From the NCBI GenBank assembly GCA_905250885.1, contig CAJNOQ010002665.1, forward strand, positions 1 through 23,209: a DNA stretch of 23,209 bases. Reading direction: 5' to 3'. Both the position numbers and the translations under genes were made by a program. This DNA is from Didymodactylos carnosus. Its lineage: Eukaryota; Rotifera; Eurotatoria; Philodinida; Philodinidae. Of the stretch, positions 19,278-23,209 are shown in pieces (the first letter of the stretch is position 1; every line of letters starts with the position of its first letter). The notes beneath the pieces are model-generated. The model made no database searches and was not told the origin of the DNA. It worked only from the letters and a program-made list of their open reading frames with translations.

Positions 19278-19702
19278 TTCTACATCTAACTTAAGTAATT
19301 AGAAAGGTAATCCAGGTCGAGGAGCGAATATCAGCAGGGATTACTCGAATGCGCTGCTAACTTTCCCTACGTGCGTTTTTGATCCTTAAATGTAGTCAGA
19401 TCATTTGTCGGTGCAGCAGCATTTGTTAAGAATAGCGCAGTCACGTTAACATGATCAAAAAGGTAGTAGAACCTTTTAATTGAGGAGAGAGGATAGCAGA
19501 GTACTTAATAATCCCTCCCGATGGCGTTGCTTTTAAGTTCATAATCAAGATTAGCAAAGTCAGCTCTTCATGATAGATATACTTTGACAACACTTTCAAA
19601 TTCGCTTTAAAGGAGCAAACGCTCTTAGTTTAAAGGTCAAAAATAAGGGAGTTATTGTGATTATGATACACTGTACTGCTTAGACAACACCCAAAAGCTT
19701 GG
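19278..19702. other. Intergenic, no features seen
   Basis: AT-rich, no coding frame, RNA gene or supported repeat. The next tandem duplication begins at 19703. Confidence 0.35.
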
Positions 19703-20053
19703 AGTGGTTAACGAGAAAATAAGACATTATTTTGAACATGAACCACGTTGACCCATCGGTTTACTAAGATGCTACCGAGTATTTCGGATCTTAGACTACC
19801 CAGTTACATCATCTTAAGACTATCTTATATAGCATTTTGAAGCCAGTGAAATTCTCTCTCGAATGATGTGTAAAGTACAGTGGTTAACGAGAAAATTAGT
19901 CACCGTTATAAACATGAACGACGTTGACCTACCGGTTTCCTGAGATGCTACCGAGTATTCCAGATCTTAGAGTACCTAGTTACATTATCTTAAGGCTATC
20001 TCATATATCATTTCGTAGCTCATGAAATTCTCTATCGAACGGTGTATAACAGT
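19703..20053 (+). repeat. Tandem duplication, two diverged 176-bp units
   Basis: Unit 1 (19703-19878) and unit 2 (19879-20053) both begin AGTGGTTAACGAGAAAAT. They share GATGCTACCGAGTATT, a CATCTTAAG/TATCTTAAGGCTATCT block and a GAAATTCTCT-TCGAA end. Identity is about 80 percent by eye. The shared end (ATCGAACGGTGTATAAC) resembles the ATCGAATGGTGTATAAC in the repeat family at 113-130. Confidence 0.8.
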
Positions 20054-20108
20054 TGATATTTGCTCTGGATGAAACAGGTTGAATAGTGTAAATACTTTGA
20101 GAAAACGT

Positions 20109-20116
20109 CGCTTAAC
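20109..20116 (+). repeat. 8-bp target-site duplication, left
   Basis: CGCTTAAC, repeated exactly at 20859-20866. Confidence 0.85.
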
Positions 20117-20858
20117 TAGGCATGCAATGGTAACGATAATTTATCGGTGTATCGTTATCGGTTTTATCATATCTTACCGATTATCGCTTCTTACCGATTA
20201 CCGCTTCTTACCGATAAAACCAATAAAGTTTCTAACGCTTGCTAGCGATCGAAAGCAAAATCAGAATAGAGAGAGTGAGTTTGTACTGAGAATAAACTCA
20301 TGCTCTCAGCTAACGTTCTTTATTGACCCTTTCTCTTTTTTTCTTTTCTTTATATCAGAGAACTAGCAAATAAAATGTCTCTTCTCAGATGTGCACGGTA
20401 TATCTAAAAGATATGTTTCTGCTCGATTCCTGGCAATGTCTATAGAGATTCAACACGTATATGTTCAATTTCTTCTTCATAACTCAGTCAGTTTTAATCT
20501 AAATTTTATACAAGGAACTACCGTAAGAGTCTCAAGGCTTTCGTCTTCTTACAAATGTGGAAAATTTAAAGACTTTCACAGTGTAACCTTCCAAAGGACG
20601 ATCAAAGTCAATGCTTTTCTCCTGATATTTTATCAGCTGAAAGAGTCAGTAGAGTAGATTTCAATAGTGTTTTCATTTCTTAAGAAATGAAATACAATTG
20701 CTACATAATCACACTTACATTCATAAAGTGTGTTAGATTTGAGTTGGACGTTAAATCGGTAAGGGCCGATAATCGATAAGGACCGATAATCGGTAAGGAC
20801 CGATAATCGGTGAGACGATAATCGGTAAGGACCGATAATCGTTACCGTTGCATGCCCA
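20117..20858. mobile_element. 742-bp non-autonomous hAT-like element
   Basis: The left end is TAGGCATGCAATGGTAACGA. The right end, reverse-complemented, is TGGGCATGCAACGGTAACGA, so the terminal repeats differ at only two places over 20 bp. Inside each end are clusters of TTACCGATTATCGG-type units (about 20140-20226 and 20755-20845), and the flanks carry an exact 8-bp duplication. An 8-bp duplication, T/A-rich ends and subterminal 'ACCGATAATCGG' clusters fit a hAT (Ac-like) element. The interior has no transposase; its open frames (20391 plus, 20633 minus) are not recognisable proteins. Confidence 0.88.
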
Positions 20859-20866
20859 CGCTTAAC
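20859..20866 (+). repeat. 8-bp target-site duplication, right
   Basis: CGCTTAAC, identical to 20109-20116. Confidence 0.85.
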
Positions 20867-20899
20867 GCGAGAGGAGTTTTTTTTGCTAAAAGGTATCCA

Positions 20900-20985
20900 G
20901 GGGCACCGAGAAGGATTTTTAAGATTTAAAAATATGTTAGCGTTAATCGTGGACAAAAACTGCATCAGATGAGTTAACATAAGAC
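20900..20985 (+). repeat. Distal copy of the AT-rich repeat core
   Basis: The stretch AAATATGTTAGCG followed by GGACAAAAACTGCATCAGATG resembles the core at about 85-130 (GTCAAAAACTGCATCGAATG). The family thus reaches both ends of the window. Confidence 0.35.
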
Positions 20986-21034
20986 TGATTTGAGCGTGGG
21001 CCGATATTGCCTCTTATCGTCCCCCGTCCTTTGG

Positions 21035-21345
21035 ATTTAATGGAGTTCAACAACTCGTTTCGCAGTGTACATAAAACGGGCGTTCAAGAAATAGTTAACA
21101 ACTGTCATTTTCTGTACAAGTCAGGGTGAGTTCAACCACCTTTTCCATATGGTCTATTAACGCCCGTCACCTATTAGTTCTCTATTACATTTTTCCGTCG
21201 AAGTCAGGAAGAGTTCAACCATCCTTTCCAACGAGCAGTCTGAACGGGAGTTCGAACACCCGCTCATGCCGTAGTTCCTGTTTCTCTTTTATAAGCCTCT
21301 TCAGAGGGAGTCAACCACCTATTCCAACGACGTTTAATAGTCTAA
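21035..21345 (+). repeat. Degenerate array of a GAGTTCAACCACC motif
   Basis: About five loose occurrences: GGAGTTCAACAACTC near 21041, GTGAGTTCAACCACCTTTTCC near 21126 (with one extra base before it), AGAGTTCAACCATCCTTTCC near 21211, GGAGTTCGAACACCC near 21247, and GGAGTCAACCACCTATTCC near 21307. Spacing is about 40 to 105 bp. Between two of them ACGGGCG and CGCCCGT form an inverted pair. Non-coding. Confidence 0.45.
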
Positions 21346-21349
21346 AACT

Positions 21350-22225
21350 CTAGATGTGCTTCGACTTTTCAGAAGCCAGAATTTTTGAATTCGTGTGGAA
21401 TCTGCCTGGATTCATGTACTTAGTGCGTGCTGGGATATGACGTGATCCATACTCAAGTTAAGATTGTAGTACCCCATACCACCAAATAGTCACAAAGACA
21501 AATCAATAAAAACACTTAGTTCGGGATGAAACTGGCACGACTGAATCTGAAATGTTATTTTTTTGTTTTCTTTTTCTCAAGATAATCTTACTCGTTTTTC
21601 GATTCTCAATAGTTTTTGTTGACGAAATAAGCATATTTCTTCTCCTCAATTCACACTTTTTTTATAATACTATGTTTATTGATTTTCATCATTCGTACGT
21701 AAGATCGTATATGACCGTACAAAATCAGACACGATCTTATATAATCTTACTATTTCGTATGTAAGATCGCGTAGGATTAGATCAAATCGTGCAATATCGT
21801 GCGTACGATTGTTGTACGAAACGTTCAATCTGGACCATGTGACTTTTCAGGGACTACGATTTGGACGTCGATCGTACCATTTCGTATGTATGAATTTATA
21901 CGGCTATTTTAGACTATACCAGTTTGTGTACGATCATACAATCCCCTAAATGTTAACTGTCAGCTCAAAGCTACAGAAATAAGAAGGAAAAAATTAATTC
22001 AGGGCCTTTCTTCTTAATTCTATTTCTTTTACTGTGCGCACTACGTATAGTATATAGAAGATGACAAAAGACTATAACGATAACAGAAAGGGAAAAGTTT
22101 AGAACAAGGATTGCGAATCGTAACTGATGATACACTCTATAATTATCAGCGTGTAATACAGAATGATAGTGGCCACCAGGAAAAAAATTGTTATACCTCG
22201 CCTTAGGGTCCACCTGCAGTCAACC
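21350..22225. other. Intergenic, with a CGTAC-rich block
   Basis: No supported gene. At 21690-21945 CGTAC-, GTAAGATC- and TCGTATGTA-type words recur in both orientations. An AGGGACTACGATT at about 21849 faces ATCATACAATCCCCT at about 21936. It may be a decayed DNA element with subterminal repeats. Confidence 0.35.
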
Positions 22226-22228
22226 TAC

Positions 22229-22371
22229 AGGACATAGCAGTGCAGAAGTTTTCACACTCAACCTCTGCCTGTGCAGAACAAAAGATTTTTTTTGTAACCT
22301 ACAAACTGCAACGCGGATAAATTTTATTTTGCTTCTGCGCGGTATCGCGCAGGTGTGAAAAATTATGCAGG
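22229..22371. repeat. Weak inverted repeat
   Basis: CAGTGCAGAAGTTTTCACACT near 22232 (minus one end base) faces GTGTGAAAAATTATGCAG near 22354; about 15 of 18 positions pair. It may be terminal repeats of a small element. Open frames across it are not supported. Confidence 0.3.
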
Positions 22372-22564
22372 TGATCAGCTCTGGGCCACAATCATGCCTC
22401 ATTAACCCTTTACTCTCGACAACGGTTCCAGAAGAGCCATTGATGAAACAACTACTGGAAAAGAGTATTGGCGTCATATATAACAAACTCTTATTTATTG
22501 ACTGCTCCAAACTGAATAAAAATCGAAAAAATTCATTGAATTTTTATAGGCGAAGCGAAAACGA

Positions 22565-22951
22565 TTATAATAGAATAGATTTGGAATTATCTTGATAATG
22601 AGACAACTTCATACGCTTGTGGCCAGTTTTGATTTCTGATAGCTCATAGGTGTCCTTATCTGGCGGTATCTGAATTAATCGACCATCGTCACTGATCGAG
22701 AAGGGTCGTCCTTTTTCGTTGAGCCATTCACTTATCTCCATCCAGGAGCTTGACGAACTTGGATGATGTACAAATGTAACACTGGTCAAGTGATCCACGC
22801 GTTCGAAGGCTAATTTCATACTATAAATGCTCTTTGTTCGTACTTTTAGATGATCTATTTGACCAGACACTACAAAACATATACCGTCTATGATTGACGT
22901 TAAATCATCCAGGGCTGGCGCGAGGCTTCTAAAATTGGGGGGGGGGTCCAT
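22565..22951 (-). pseudogene. C-terminal fragment of an F-box-like (bdelloid-type) protein
   Basis: An open frame of 128 codons. The body (DDLTSIIDGICFVVSGQIDH, then RTKSIYSMKLAFERVDHLTS, then SWMEISEWLNEKGRPFSIS) resembles the C-terminal third of F-box/leucine-rich-like proteins that are, from memory, very common in bdelloids. Those end with '...ILERVxHLSSVxF...EIxxWLxxKGRxxxxxxxxxxxxIWL'. No F-box is present. The frame begins just inside a G10 run (22937-22946 on the plus strand), and upstream sequence has no matching exon. It is therefore probably a 5'-truncated gene fragment. The first few residues (MDPPPN) come from the G-run and need not be native. Confidence 0.6.
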
Positions 22952-23209
22952 AAAGTATTTATGAATTTTCGGTATAAAACTTTGACGCTCGTTGCAGATC
23001 GTTTTTGTGCAGATTTGGACATGTTAGTCTTCTTTGTGTTGTTCTTTTACATATAAATCTATAAAGCTACTAAAATTAGATCATAACACTCTTAGCGAAA
23101 CAAATTTCCTTACTGAAACGAAGGATTTAGTAAAAAATGTTGTCTAGTTGTATGTGTTCATCCTTAGAACCTGATTAGTAAGTTGATCGGCCAATTGAAA
23201 GATAGAAAT
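22952..23209. other. Window end, no features seen
   Basis: AT-rich and without a coding frame. No exon upstream of the F-box-like fragment was found here. Confidence 0.35.

Noticed and set aside
20755-20845. ACCGATAATCGG clusters as a CRISPR-like array
   Set aside because: The units are adjacent, imperfect, without unique spacers, and mirrored at the other end of a transposon-like element in eukaryotic DNA.
20391-20980. ORFs inside and across the end of the hAT-like element as transposase remnants
   Set aside because: The translations show no hAT dimerisation or catalytic motif, and one is made mostly of the subterminal repeat.
22220-22595. Opposed ORFs of 96 and 76 codons
   Set aside because: Neither has a recognisable domain or splice-linked partner; the plus-strand one overlaps the end of the F-box-like fragment. 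Coding status could not be supported.

Overview
The window is eukaryotic, AT-rich DNA and most likely comes from a bdelloid rotifer (Adineta/Rotaria type). Three things point there. First, short GT-AG introns (about 52 to 85 bp for several). Second, an EGF/LDL-receptor class A-like protein of the kind expanded in bdelloids. Third, the C-terminal end of an F-box-like protein family that I also associate with bdelloids. The species call rests on recalled family resemblance, not on a search. No prokaryotic operon, CRISPR array, rRNA gene or confident tRNA is visible.

Layout. 1-6400 is a repeat field. It holds diverged copies of one AT-rich family, a 315-bp direct repeat (one mismatch) at 509-823 and 4657-4971, a 256-bp foldback at 4253-5219 with the second repeat copy in its loop, and several smaller inverted repeats. 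One small intact ORF (1367-1606) looks like a real gene. 6587-6952 is a possible terminal exon split by a 241-bp MITE with 9-bp target duplications. 6953-8816 is mostly empty, apart from a degenerate tRNA-like segment. 8817-10690 is a broken EGF/LDLa gene whose two halves lie on opposite strands, tail to tail. 10690-12688 is featureless.

12689-19277 is the largest object: a decayed multi-exon gene of a large metazoan family. The family is recognised by ADTRIFLH and HALNGCDTTS motifs, an upstream YADNFDIN...GTGS block, an IIDGGAL block and a C-terminal cysteine-rich (CXC/tesmin-like) tail. It carries several in-frame stops and many frameshifts. It is also split by a 607-bp element with perfect 41-bp inverted repeats and a TGA duplication; removing the element with one TGA restores a coherent reading frame.

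19278-23209 is again repeat-rich. It has a diverged 176-bp tandem duplication, a 742-bp non-autonomous hAT-like element with 8-bp target duplications, degenerate short tandem motifs, and an F-box-family fragment on the minus strand.

Overall this is a transposon-rich, gene-poor accessory region. Its protein-coding content is mostly decayed, and non-autonomous DNA elements can be seen sitting inside dated host sequence. Almost nothing here looks like an intact gene; the 79-aa ORF is the best candidate.
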